Assembly (NCBI RefSeq): GCF_029774175.1
Contig: NZ_CP103834.1
Location: 72,501-136,500 of the forward strand
Length of the DNA: 64,000 nucleotides
Direction of reading: 5' to 3'
Source of the DNA: Actinobacillus genomosp. 1
GTDB lineage: Bacteria; Pseudomonadota; Gammaproteobacteria; Enterobacterales; Pasteurellaceae
In this document: piece after piece, positions 54,217 to 63,131 of the stretch
Numbering within the stretch: position 1 is the first letter of the stretch
How the letters are laid out: the number at the start of each line of letters is the position of its first letter
Position numbers and translations under genes: made by a program
Notes under the pieces: model-generated
Seen by the model: the letters and a program-made list of their open reading frames with translations, nothing else
The model's database searches: none
Told to the model about the DNA's origin: nothing

Positions 54217-56229
54217 ATGAAAATAAATCAACTTAGCCGTCTTATTGCTATTTGTCTCGGAACTGTCGTAAGTACAGCATTTGCGGTAGAACCACAAATT
54301 CAAGAGAGCGTGTTAGTAACCCCAAAACCGACGGAACAACATAGCCTTTCAACTAAACGTGTTACAGCACGTTTAACGCAATCTCATTATCATAAGTTTA
54401 AATTAGACGATGAGTTTGCCAATAAGATTTTTAACCGCTATATGGATTGGCTAGATGGTGCGCATAATACTTTTTTGCAATCTGATATTGATGAGATGCG
54501 TGCTAAATATGCGGCTAAATTAGACGATGAACTTTATGAAGGCAAGTTAGATTCCGCATTTGAAATCTATGATTTAATGACTAAGCGTCGTTATGAACGT
54601 TATAAATATGCTTTATCTTTATTAGATAAAGAACCGAATTTGAAAGGTTCCGAGCAAATTGAGAATGATCGTGAAAAGGCTGATTTCCCGGCAACGGTTG
54701 AAGAAGCGAATCAATTATGGGAACAAAGAGTTAAAAACGACGTTATTAACTTATATCTAAAAGATAAAAAATGGCCTGAAATTAAGAAAACGTTAATTAA
54801 ACGCTATAATTTAGCGATTAAGCGTTTGACGCAAATTAAAGCGGACGACGTTTTGCAAACCTACCTAAATGCGTTTGCACGTGAAATCGATCCGCATACA
54901 AGTTATCTTTCTCCTCGTGCGGCAAAAGCATTCCAAGAAAGTATGAATCTGTCTTTAGAAGGTATCGGTGCAACGCTTGCGATGGAAGACGACGTAACAA
55001 CGATTAAATCGCTTGTGCCGGGCGCACCGGCCGCTCGCAGTAAAAAACTTGTGGTCGGTGATAAGATCGTCGGTGTCGGTCAAGATAATGGTGAGATTGA
55101 AGATGTCATCGGTTGGCGTTTAGATGATGTCGTCGATAAGATCAAAGGTAAAAAAGGTACGAAAGTTCGTTTAGAAATTGAACCGGAAAAAGGCGGAAAA
55201 ACGAAAATTATCACTTTAGTCCGAGATAAAGTTCGTTTAGAAGACAGTGCGGCAAAATTAACCGTTGATAAAATCAATGGTAAAAATGTTGCCGTGATTA
55301 AAATTTCAACCTTCTATATCGGTTTAACCAATGATGTTCGTAAATTGTTAGATGAAATGAAAACCAAAAAAGTAGATGGTTTGGTTATCGATTTACGTGA
55401 AAACGGCGGTGGTTCTCTGACTGAAGTGGTTGAATTGACCGGTTTATTTATTAAAGACGGTCCGGTAGTTCAGGTAAGAGATGCGTTTAACCGAATTAAA
55501 GTACATGAGGATCCGGAAGCGGATAAATCGCTTTACGACGGTAAAATTATGGTGATGATTAATCGGCATAGTGCGTCAGCATCCGAAATTTTTGCGGCGG
55601 CAATGCAAGATTACAACCGAGCAATTATCGTTGGGCAACAAACTTTCGGTAAAGGTACGGTACAACAAAGCCGTTCATTGAATTTTGTATATGATTTGGA
55701 TCAAGAGCCGTTGGGCTTTATTCAATACACGATTCAAAAATTCTATCGTATTGACGGTGGTAGTACCCAGTTAAAAGGGGTTGAGGCGGATATTAAGTTC
55801 CCTGAAATTATCAATGCGGAGAAAACCGGGGAAAGCTTTGAAGATAATGCCTTGCCTTGGGATAAAATTCCTGCGGCAAACTATCAAGAAGCCGGACATG
55901 CGAGAGATGCGGTTGCCGCACTGACTGCAAAACATGAAGAGCGTATTGCAAAAGAACCTGAGTTTATTACTTTGAATGAAGATATTGCAATTCGTAAAGA
56001 AAGAGATGCTCGTAAGTATTCCTCACTGAATTTGGAAGAGCGTTTGAAAGAAGATCGTGCCGACGAAGCGAAACGTTTAAAAGACCTGAATGCACGTTTT
56101 GCAAGAGAAGGGAAAAAAGCGATTAAGAATATTGATGCCTTACCAAAAGACTATGAAGCACCTGATTTCTTCTTGAAAGAAGCTGAAAAAATGATGGTTG
56201 ATTGGTTAGAAATTGATAAGAAGCCATAA
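54217..56229 (+). CDS. prc: Tail-specific (C-terminal processing) protease Prc
   Basis: 670 residues. Signal peptide 1-23; PDZ domain (about 230-320: LSLEGIGATLAMEDDVTTIKSLVPGAPA); catalytic Ser-Lys dyad S454 (NRHSASASE) and K479 (TFGKGTVQ), spaced as in E. coli Prc. Periplasmic; trims PBP3 and controls the peptidoglycan hydrolase MepS. Confidence 0.95.
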   Translation: MKINQLSRLIAICLGTVVSTAFAVEPQIQESVLVTPKPTEQHSLSTKRVTARLTQSHYHKFKLDDEFANKIFNRYMDWLDGAHNTFLQSDIDEMRAKYAAKLDDELYEGKLDSAFEIYDLMTKRRYERYKYALSLLDKEPNLKGSEQIENDREKADFPATVEEANQLWEQRVKNDVINLYLKDKKWPEIKKTLIKRYNLAIKRLTQIKADDVLQTYLNAFAREIDPHTSYLSPRAAKAFQESMNLSLEGIGATLAMEDDVTTIKSLVPGAPAARSKKLVVGDKIVGVGQDNGEIEDVIGWRLDDVVDKIKGKKGTKVRLEIEPEKGGKTKIITLVRDKVRLEDSAAKLTVDKINGKNVAVIKISTFYIGLTNDVRKLLDEMKTKKVDGLVIDLRENGGGSLTEVVELTGLFIKDGPVVQVRDAFNRIKVHEDPEADKSLYDGKIMVMINRHSASASEIFAAAMQDYNRAIIVGQQTFGKGTVQQSRSLNFVYDLDQEPLGFIQYTIQKFYRIDGGSTQLKGVEADIKFPEIINAEKTGESFEDNALPWDKIPAANYQEAGHARDAVAALTAKHEERIAKEPEFITLNEDIAIRKERDARKYSSLNLEERLKEDRADEAKRLKDLNARFAREGKKAIKNIDALPKDYEAPDFFLKEAEKMMVDWLEIDKKP

Positions 56230-56257
56230 AATAGCTTATAATATATTAAATTAGCTG

Positions 56258-56290
56258 CCGCTTAATGAAAGTTAAGCGGTTTGCTTTTAT
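56258..56290 (+). terminator. Likely prc terminator with uptake-like stem
   Basis: CCGCTTAA (56258-56265) and TTAAGCGG (56272-56279) with a 6-nt loop, followed by TTTGCTTTT. Confidence 0.65.
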
Positions 56291-56324
56291 TGATATTTTA
56301 TAATCTCGGAGCAAGGATTTTTAT

Positions 56325-57899
56325 ATGAGTAAGGCGAAAACCTTCAAATTACTGCCATTAGTAATGCTTTCAAGTGTCGTTTTAGCCGAAACTAATGCAA
56401 CTAATCTTCACACTGTTTCAACGGCAGAAAATACAGCAATTAAGCATACGGCGTCAGATGCTATTTTACCTCAGTTAAGCTTTAGCGCTCAGCAAGCTAG
56501 AGCGGCCGAGCTTGCCAAACGTGCCGATTATGTGTTTGAACAAGAGCAAATACGTTTGGAAGAAGAACGTAAATTGCAAGAAGCGGTAGCGAGAGTAAAG
56601 CAGACGGTCGGAGATAATCAGTTATTACTAAGTAAATCTGTTGCTAAAATTTATTTAGATAATGATTATGCAATGATGTGGAGTGATAAGTATGCGGAGA
56701 AGCAATTCCTTAAGGAATATGCATTATTTGCCGCTAGCGGCGTATCTGCTAAATCGGCAAAAGCATTGCAACAAATTTTAAATCATCCGGAAGGCTTGGG
56801 ACGAGATATATTATTAACCGATGGTTTTTTAGATTATCTTTATTACAATAAAAATGTGTATAAAAATGCTAACCAATGGCTATATAACCTAGGTAGCTAT
56901 ATTCCTAAAGCACCTAGCTTAGAGCAAATCAGTCAATGGGTAGAATCGACTAAAAACGGTGATTCGGGTCAGTTTGTTGCAAATTTAGTGCCTCGTAATC
57001 ATATTTATCAAGAAACGGCGCAACGCGTATTGTTTATGAGTACTGCGGCTAAGAAAGCTAAACCGGCTAAGAAACCTAAGGCCGGTAGCGCGGAACAACC
57101 TACGGTAGAGGCAGGTAGTAACGACGCTTTTTATAAGTTAGCCTTAAATGCGCAAAGATTACGTATTATTCCAAGCTTTAATAACGGTATTTTCGTAAAT
57201 ATTCCTAGTTATCAGCTTTATTACTTCCGTGACGGTCAGCTTGCATTACAATCAAAAGTTATTGTCGGTCGTGATGATCGCCGTACGCCGGTGATGTATA
57301 GTAAGTTAAGTAACGTGGTAGTGAATCCGCCTTGGAATATTCCACCGACAATTTTAACCAAAGATATTGTTCCGAAATTGGCGAAAAATCCGGGATTCGC
57401 GGATTCGGCCGGTTATGAAATTTTTGACGGTAGCGGTAATAAAATTAACCCTCGCAGCGTGAATTGGGCGCAATATGTGAATAGTAAAAATCTACCTTAC
57501 CGTATTCGTCAGAAAGCGGGAGATGATAGCGCATTAGGTCGTTTTAAATTTAATATGCCGAGTTCGGATGCGATTTATCTACATGATACGCCGAACCGCG
57601 GCTTATTCGGTAAAACGGATCGTGCGTTAAGCTCCGGCTGTGTACGTGTGGAACGTTCCGATGATCTGGCAAGTATTTTATTAAAAGAAGCGGGCTGGAG
57701 TGCAGATAAAAAGCAAAAAGTGTTAGACAGTCAGAAAACGACTTCAGCAAATATTCGTTCGGATAATCCGGTTTATTTATATTATGTGACCTCTTGGGTA
57801 GAAAACGGTAAAGTTTATACCTTACCGGATATTTATAAATTCGATGTAGCGATTCCGAAAAATGCGGTGAATTGGAATAAACTAAAAAGTGTGATCTAA
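56325..57899 (+). CDS. ldtD: L,D-transpeptidase LdtD (YcbB)
   Basis: 524 residues. N-terminal signal/anchor (1-21), then a helical scaffold and peptidoglycan-binding-like part. The YkuD catalytic domain (about 285-475) has IVGRDDRRTPVM, VVNPPWNIPPTI, HDTPNRGLF and catalytic Cys439 in SSGCVRVERSDDLA. Makes 3-3 (mDap-mDap) peptidoglycan crosslinks. About 90 residues shorter than E. coli LdtD. Head of the conserved ldtD-mepK-ycbL cluster. Confidence 0.93.
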   Translation: MSKAKTFKLLPLVMLSSVVLAETNATNLHTVSTAENTAIKHTASDAILPQLSFSAQQARAAELAKRADYVFEQEQIRLEEERKLQEAVARVKQTVGDNQLLLSKSVAKIYLDNDYAMMWSDKYAEKQFLKEYALFAASGVSAKSAKALQQILNHPEGLGRDILLTDGFLDYLYYNKNVYKNANQWLYNLGSYIPKAPSLEQISQWVESTKNGDSGQFVANLVPRNHIYQETAQRVLFMSTAAKKAKPAKKPKAGSAEQPTVEAGSNDAFYKLALNAQRLRIIPSFNNGIFVNIPSYQLYYFRDGQLALQSKVIVGRDDRRTPVMYSKLSNVVVNPPWNIPPTILTKDIVPKLAKNPGFADSAGYEIFDGSGNKINPRSVNWAQYVNSKNLPYRIRQKAGDDSALGRFKFNMPSSDAIYLHDTPNRGLFGKTDRALSSGCVRVERSDDLASILLKEAGWSADKKQKVLDSQKTTSANIRSDNPVYLYYVTSWVENGKVYTLPDIYKFDVAIPKNAVNWNKLKSVI

Positions 57900-57916
57900 T
57901 TCACAAATATAAAAAT

Positions 57917-58041
57917 TTCCGAGAAGTTTTACTTGCTTCTCGGAACTTTCTTTTTTAGATTAAACCTAATGGGCTTATTAATTAATAAGCCTTTATTTAT
58001 GGTTGATAGTAAATAATTTGTTATAAATCATTTACTATCAA
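57917..58041. repeat. Three consecutive hairpins between ldtD and mepK
   Basis: First, a terminator: TTCCGAGAAG / CTTCTCGGAA (57917-57945) with a T-rich tail. Second, a perfect 20-bp palindrome GGCTTATTAATTAATAAGCC (57972-57991). Third, perfect 12-bp arms TTGATAGTAAAT (58003-58014) and ATTTACTATCAA (58030-58041). The ATG of mepK is 30 bases further on. Confidence 0.8.
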
Positions 58042-58070
58042 TCATTACTCGTGAAGAATGAGGAATAGCG

Positions 58071-58625
58071 ATGAATCAAATTAATGTTCAACGTCGTAAG
58101 TGGTTATCACTCGGCGGTCTTGTTTTAGGAGCAAGTTTATTGCCGAGTAAAGCCATGGCGATGTTTTCTACTCCTACTCCGTTAGCTTTACGTTTCCGTA
58201 ATATTAATACGGGTGATACTTATGCGGCAAAATTTAGTAATGGTTTGCTTTCCAGTGACGATTTAGGGCAGTTAAATTACTTAATGCGTGATCGCCATAC
58301 GAATCAAGTTAAGCGAATTGACCCGATGTTATTCGTTAAATTAAATCAAATCCAACAACATCTAGGTTTTCGTAATGCGGAAATTTTAGTGTTAAGCGGT
58401 TATCGTTCGGCACAGACAAATGCAAGAATGCATAGAACACAACGCGGTGTGGCGAGTAACAGCTATCATATCCGCGGACAGGCGGTTGATTTTAGAATCT
58501 CGGGCGTGCCGTTAGCAAAAGTAAGAGCGGTAGCCGAAAGCCTGAATAATGGCGGGGTAGGATATTATCCTCGCAGTAATTTTATTCATGTAGATACCGG
58601 TCCTGTTCGTACTTGGCGCGGTTAG
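58071..58625 (+). CDS. mepK: Murein endopeptidase MepK (YcbK)
   Basis: 184 residues. Tat-type leader (QRRKWLSLGGLVLGASLLPSKAMA). DUF882/peptidase M15 fold with zinc ligands in SNSYHIRGQAVDF and FIHVDTGPVRTW. E. coli MepK cuts the 3-3 crosslinks made by Ldt enzymes, matching its place after ldtD. GAGGAATAGCG precedes the ATG. Confidence 0.92.
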   Translation: MNQINVQRRKWLSLGGLVLGASLLPSKAMAMFSTPTPLALRFRNINTGDTYAAKFSNGLLSSDDLGQLNYLMRDRHTNQVKRIDPMLFVKLNQIQQHLGFRNAEILVLSGYRSAQTNARMHRTQRGVASNSYHIRGQAVDFRISGVPLAKVRAVAESLNNGGVGYYPRSNFIHVDTGPVRTWRG

Positions 58626-58642
58626 GTAAGCGGTCGAATTTT

Positions 58643-59272
58643 ATGTTTAATTTACAAATTATCCCGGTAAGTGCGTTTCAGCAAAATTGTAGCATTATTT
58701 GGGACGATAATAAAAATGCCGCCATTATTGATGCGGGTGATGATGCGGATAAAATTATTCAGTTTGTTGAATCACAAAATCTAAACGTACAAAAGTTATT
58801 ACTCACCCATGGTCATTTAGATCATATTATGGCGGTTGAAAAAGTACGGGATCATTTTGGTGTGGAAGTATATGGTTCCCATATTGATGATAAACCGTTA
58901 TTTGAACAGCTGCCGCAAATGTGTGAAATGTTCGGTCTCCCGCCGATTAAAGCATTTTTACCGGATCATTGGCTAAACGAGGACGATGAGGTAGAGGTCG
59001 GAGCATTACGTTTTAGTATTCGCCACTTACCGGGACATGCGCCGGGGCATATCGGTTTCTTTGATTTTGAGAATAAAATCGCTTTTAGCGGTGATGTATT
59101 ATTTAAAGACAGTATCGGACGTACCGATCTTTATCTAGGCAGTTTAGATGTGTTACTCGATACGATTCGTACCAAAATGTTTGACTTGGATGATGATTTT
59201 ATTGTTGTTGCCGGTCATGGTCCTCATACTACGATCGGACGTGAGAAACTGCACAATCCATTCCTAAAATAG
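58643..59272 (+). CDS. ycbL: YcbL-type metallo-beta-lactamase-fold hydrolase
   Basis: 209 residues from ATG 58643; the in-frame ATG at 58613 overlaps mepK. Metal motif HGHLDH, later HLPGHAPGH, SGDVLF and AGHGPHTTIGREK: glyoxalase II-like, YcbL subgroup. A USS occupies the region where the ribosome-binding site should be, so translation is probably coupled to mepK (17 bases upstream). Exact substrate unknown. Confidence 0.9.
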   Translation: MFNLQIIPVSAFQQNCSIIWDDNKNAAIIDAGDDADKIIQFVESQNLNVQKLLLTHGHLDHIMAVEKVRDHFGVEVYGSHIDDKPLFEQLPQMCEMFGLPPIKAFLPDHWLNEDDEVEVGALRFSIRHLPGHAPGHIGFFDFENKIAFSGDVLFKDSIGRTDLYLGSLDVLLDTIRTKMFDLDDDFIVVAGHGPHTTIGREKLHNPFLK

Positions 59273-59275
59273 TGT

Positions 59276-60028
59276 TTATGGTTCAAGAATCGCAAACCAT
59301 AATTGATTTAACTGATTAATGGCAGAATGATATTCTGCCATTTTTTGTTTAAAACCTTTCTCATCAAATTTTGTTGCTTGTAGATACAAGCGAAGAAAAT
59401 CAGTTTGTTGTTGTTCGTTGAGTATCTGAGCATTCGCACTAAAAAGCATCGCAATCTCTAATGCAGGATCCGACACGGCACTATATTCCCAATCAATCAA
59501 ATACAAGCGGTCATTTTTTTCAATAAAATTACCTAAATGCAAATCATGGTGGCAGATTGCTAATGTGAAAGGTTGAATCGTTTGAAACGGAGGGTGAAAT
59601 CCCAATGCCGTTTGTTTTGTAACAGGGAGTTTTTGCCATAAAAATTGACAACGTTCGGCAAGATCGAGCTTTGGCAATGATTCGGCAATTGGAAAAAGAT
59701 GTAATTCGGCAAGCTGCAATGCCAGTTTGTTTAATAATGATGAACTGAAACAGACAGCTGTATTACCTTCAATCCAAGTCAATAAACCGGAATTTTCATT
59801 GTAGTAATAGACTTTGGGAGTGAAAGTTAAGCGTGTTAGATAGCGTAAAATTTGTGCTTCTTGAGTGTAATTAATTCCGAAAGCTGTCGCTCGTTCATTT
59901 TGTCGGCGTAAAACAAATCGCTCGCCGGAGACGAGCTGGATCTGTTGGCTGCAAGCGGTCAAACCTGCTAAATTTTTGCAAAAAACGACCGCTTGTTGTT
60001 GGCTTTCAAGCCAATCAAGTGCATTCAT
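59276..60028 (-). CDS. thiK: Thiamine kinase ThiK (APH fold)
   Basis: 250 residues. Phosphotransferase motifs: HHDLHLGNF (catalytic loop) and LYLIDWEYSAVSDPALEIAMLF. Third gene of hinT-ycfL-thiK, the enteric order apart from the absence of lpoB. Phosphorylates thiamine salvaged from outside. A facing USS pair (59952-59996) is embedded in the N-terminal coding region and fixes the residues AVVF...LTACSQ. Confidence 0.82.
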   Translation of the reverse strand: MNALDWLESQQQAVVFCKNLAGLTACSQQIQLVSGERFVLRRQNERATAFGINYTQEAQILRYLTRLTFTPKVYYYNENSGLLTWIEGNTAVCFSSSLLNKLALQLAELHLFPIAESLPKLDLAERCQFLWQKLPVTKQTALGFHPPFQTIQPFTLAICHHDLHLGNFIEKNDRLYLIDWEYSAVSDPALEIAMLFSANAQILNEQQQTDFLRLYLQATKFDEKGFKQKMAEYHSAINQLNQLWFAILEP

Positions 60029-60399
60029 CGGTTACCACGTAAATAGATACGATAATTGCTGCTTTCAGCGGTTGGTTTTTCAAGCGACAGTGTTTGTGAC
60101 TGTTTACCATTTAGCCATAAACTCAACCAAGGTTGCATCGATATATTGTTATTGGTTTGTGTAACGCCTTGATTATCATACCAAAACAATTTATAGGATA
60201 AGTTAAGCGGATACTCAGTTAAATTCGTAACGGAAACTTTTTCACTTTTCGCATCAATTTCAATCTGTGTCGCAATTTGAGCTTCAACATTTACAATCGG
60301 AGCGGATTTCCCTTTGATATAACTTTGCGGATTACTGCCGCAAGCGGTTAAAAAAAGCGAAAAAACTACCAATGACCAATAAGATTTTAACTGTTTCAT
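60025..60399 (-). CDS. ycfL: YcfL-type lipoprotein (DUF1425)
   Basis: 124 residues. Signal peptide with lipobox FLTAC (Cys20), encoded by a USS (60341-60350). The mature part (SVTNLTEYPLNLSYKLFWYDNQGVTQ) matches YcfL/DUF1425. Overlaps thiK by 4 nt. Role unknown. Confidence 0.88.
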   Translation of the reverse strand: MKQLKSYWSLVVFSLFLTACGSNPQSYIKGKSAPIVNVEAQIATQIEIDAKSEKVSVTNLTEYPLNLSYKLFWYDNQGVTQTNNNISMQPWLSLWLNGKQSQTLSLEKPTAESSNYRIYLRGNR

Positions 60400-60400
60400 A

Positions 60401-60766
60401 CTATTTGTTGTTTAACATTTTGCCTAAAGGCTCACCGCCGACTAAATGCATATGGATATGGAATACTTCCTGACCGCCATGTACGTTACAGTTCACAATT
60501 AAACGATAACCGTCTTCAGCAATGCCTTCTTCTTTAGCAATTTTTGCCGCCGCAGTAAATAGGCGACCTAACGCCAATTCGTCTTCCGCTTCGACATGGT
60601 TTACGGTCGGGATTAATTTATTCGGTACGATAAGAATGTGAGTCGGTGCTTGCGGGGAAATATCACGGAATGCAGTCACGAGTTCATCTTGATAAACAAT
60701 TGCCGCCGGGATTTCTTTGCGAATAATTTTACTGAAAATCGTTTCTTCAAATGTGGTGTTTGACAT
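60401..60766 (-). CDS. hinT: HIT family purine nucleoside phosphoramidase HinT
   Basis: 121 residues. Catalytic histidine triad HIHMHLVGG; IPAAIVYQDELVTAFRDISPQAPTHILIVP. Hydrolyses AMP-lysine-type phosphoramidates. Head of hinT-ycfL-thiK; 1 base before ycfL. Confidence 0.95.
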   Translation of the reverse strand: MSNTTFEETIFSKIIRKEIPAAIVYQDELVTAFRDISPQAPTHILIVPNKLIPTVNHVEAEDELALGRLFTAAAKIAKEEGIAEDGYRLIVNCNVHGGQEVFHIHMHLVGGEPLGKMLNNK

Positions 60767-60837
60767 AGGTATTCCTTATGAGAGTGTTGTTTAGAAATAA
60801 TAATTCTCTAATTTTTTGGCAAATTTTGCAAAAAATT

Positions 60838-61668
60838 TTACCGCTTGCGCTTTTGAAAGTGCTTGCTAATTAGCACAATCACAAAAACAATCGATTGAAT
60901 TAGAATAATTGTCGGGCCGGTAGCCGCATCAATATGATAACTCAAGATCGTACCTAAAGCAGATGAACTTATCGCAATCGTCATCGCTATTGCTAACATA
61001 TAGTCGAATCGGTTTGATAATTGGTAGGCGGTAATTCCCGGGGCAATTAGCATTGCAACGACTAAGATCACACCGACAACCTGCATTGCACTGATGATGG
61101 TTAATGCTAAGAGCGCAAGTAAGCCGTAATGCAACAGTTTAACCGGTAAACCGATAACTTTAGCGTGGCTGCTATCAAAACAGTAAAGTAAAAAATCTTT
61201 ACGTTTCAAGATAATAATAGCAAAAGTTGCTGTACAAATAAGAACGGTTTGAATTAATTCGGTTTGGGTCACACCGAGCAAATTACCGAATAATAAGTGA
61301 GTAAGATGTTGGTCGGTCGGTAAAGCGGTAAATAACACGATACCGAGTGCAAATAAGCCGGAGAACATAATCCCCATAATAGTATCTTCTTTTAAACGGG
61401 AGTTTTCTTTGAGATAACCGACAGAAACCGCACAAAACAGCCCTGAAACAAATGCGCCGGCAGCTAAAGGAAATCCTAGCAGACTGGATATTACCACCCC
61501 CGGTAATACTGCGTGCGAAATCGCATCGCCCATTAACGACCAACCTTTTAAAATCAAATAACAGGACAGTACCGCACAAACAGAAGCGACCAACACGGCT
61601 GTAAAAAGAGCGGTTTGCATAAATTCAAATTCAAAAGGTTCAACGAACCATAGCACTAACTCATTCAT
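60838..61668 (-). CDS. yfeD: Metal ABC transporter permease, YfeD-like
   Basis: 276 residues, ABC-3 family, about eight membrane helices. LKGWSLMGDAISHAVLPGVVISSLLG is the family signature. Overlaps the upstream permease gene by 8 nt. Member of the YfeCD/SitCD/MntB group for Fe, Mn or Zn. No ATPase or binding-protein gene is next to it. Confidence 0.9.
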   Translation of the reverse strand: MNELVLWFVEPFEFEFMQTALFTAVLVASVCAVLSCYLILKGWSLMGDAISHAVLPGVVISSLLGFPLAAGAFVSGLFCAVSVGYLKENSRLKEDTIMGIMFSGLFALGIVLFTALPTDQHLTHLLFGNLLGVTQTELIQTVLICTATFAIIILKRKDFLLYCFDSSHAKVIGLPVKLLHYGLLALLALTIISAMQVVGVILVVAMLIAPGITAYQLSNRFDYMLAIAMTIAISSSALGTILSYHIDAATGPTIILIQSIVFVIVLISKHFQKRKR

Positions 61669-62515
61669 TGATCGCCTCCAAACGCTTACGTTTTTGACTG
61701 ATTAAACCGTATTTGGGTGCAAAGCAAAAAGCCAGTAAAAAGATAAAAGTCTGTAAGCAAACAATCACACCGCCGGTCGCACCATTTAAAAAGTAACTGA
61801 GATAAGCACCGATTCCGCTGCTGAGGCTGCCGATAAGAATAGCAATAATCACTAAACGAGGGAATCTGTCCGTTAGTAAATATGCGGTCGCGCCCGGAGT
61901 AACTACCATTGCAATCACTAAGATTGCACCAACCGTTTGTAATGCGACTACGACACAAGCACTTAATAAGGTAAAGAATAATATTTTGTAGCGTAGAGGA
62001 GAAAGTCCTACGGATAAGGCGTGATGTTCATCAAAAAAAGTGAGCAGTAAATCTTTCCAAAATAAAATCAGAGCTAGTAACGATAATCCGATAATAATCG
62101 CAACTTGCCATAAGTCTTCATCCGCAATACCGAGAATGTTACCCATTACAATCGCATTCACATCAACTGAGGTGGGGTTTAACGATACAATAAACATGCC
62201 TAGTGCAAAGAATGTGGTAAAAATGAAGCCGATAACCGCATCTTCTTTTATTCGAGTAATACTTTTCACCCATAAAATAGAAAGAGCAGCAAGAATACCG
62301 GAAAAAAATGCACCGAAGGCATAAGGAAGTTTTAACGCATAAGCGATAGCAACGCCCGGCACTACGGCATGAGAAAGTGCGTCACCAATTAAAGACCAGC
62401 CTTTTAACATTAAAAAGGCAGAGAGAAAAGCACAAACCACACCAACCCCCATACTGACAAAAATCGCTTTTTGCATATAGTTATATTGGAATGGTTCGAG
62501 TAGTAGTTCTAACAT
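61661..62515 (-). CDS. yfeC: Metal ABC transporter permease, YfeC-like
   Basis: 284 residues, ABC-3 family paralogue of the following gene (LKGWSLIGDALSHAVVPGVAIAYAL). Its ATG follows the rnhB stop with no gap (TAAATG), so translation is coupled. Forms a heterodimeric channel with the YfeD-like subunit. Confidence 0.9.
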   Translation of the reverse strand: MLELLLEPFQYNYMQKAIFVSMGVGVVCAFLSAFLMLKGWSLIGDALSHAVVPGVAIAYALKLPYAFGAFFSGILAALSILWVKSITRIKEDAVIGFIFTTFFALGMFIVSLNPTSVDVNAIVMGNILGIADEDLWQVAIIIGLSLLALILFWKDLLLTFFDEHHALSVGLSPLRYKILFFTLLSACVVVALQTVGAILVIAMVVTPGATAYLLTDRFPRLVIIAILIGSLSSGIGAYLSYFLNGATGGVIVCLQTFIFLLAFCFAPKYGLISQKRKRLEAINE

Positions 62516-63109
62516 TTATAAACCTAAGATTTTCTTCACTGGGGCGAAGCTCTTTCGGTGAAAAGGGGTTGCCCCGAATTGCGCCAGTTTTTCAAAATGT
62601 AGTTTAGTCGGATAGCCTTTATGCTTTGCAAACCCGTATTCCGGATATTGCTCATCTAATTCATCCATTTCTTTATCTCGGGCAACTTTGGCTAAAATGG
62701 AAGCTGCGCTGATTTCAGCAACTAAACTGTCTCCTTTTATGACCGCTTGTGCCGGCATCGGTAAAGTTGGAATACGATTGCCGTCCACCAACACGAAATC
62801 GGGCTGAATATTTAATCCGGCAACCGCTCGCTGCATGGCGAGCATCGTTGCGTGTAAAATATTCAATTGATCGATTTCTTCCGGTTCGGCTCGTCCTAAA
62901 GACCAACAAATCGCTTTTGCTTTAATTTCCTCCGCTAAAAGCAAACGCTTCTTCTCCGAAAGTTTTTTAGAATCGGCTAAACCTTCAATCGGATTATTCG
63001 GATCTAAAATAACGGCAGCGGTTACCACTGCACCCACTAACGGGCCTCTACCGACTTCGTCCACACCTGCGATCAAGTGGGCATTAGGATAAATGAAATT
63101 TGTGCTCAT
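62516..63109 (-). CDS. rnhB: Ribonuclease HII
   Basis: 197 residues. DEVGRGPLVGAVVTAAVIL and ADSKKLSEKKR carry the catalytic DE motif; SILAKVARDKEM is conserved. Removes ribonucleotides from DNA-RNA hybrids. Usually found after lpxB or in DNA-metabolism contexts; here it precedes two permease genes. Confidence 0.95.
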   Translation of the reverse strand: MSTNFIYPNAHLIAGVDEVGRGPLVGAVVTAAVILDPNNPIEGLADSKKLSEKKRLLLAEEIKAKAICWSLGRAEPEEIDQLNILHATMLAMQRAVAGLNIQPDFVLVDGNRIPTLPMPAQAVIKGDSLVAEISAASILAKVARDKEMDELDEQYPEYGFAKHKGYPTKLHFEKLAQFGATPFHRKSFAPVKKILGL

Positions 63110-63131
63110 TGCTATTGATTCTTATTTAATT

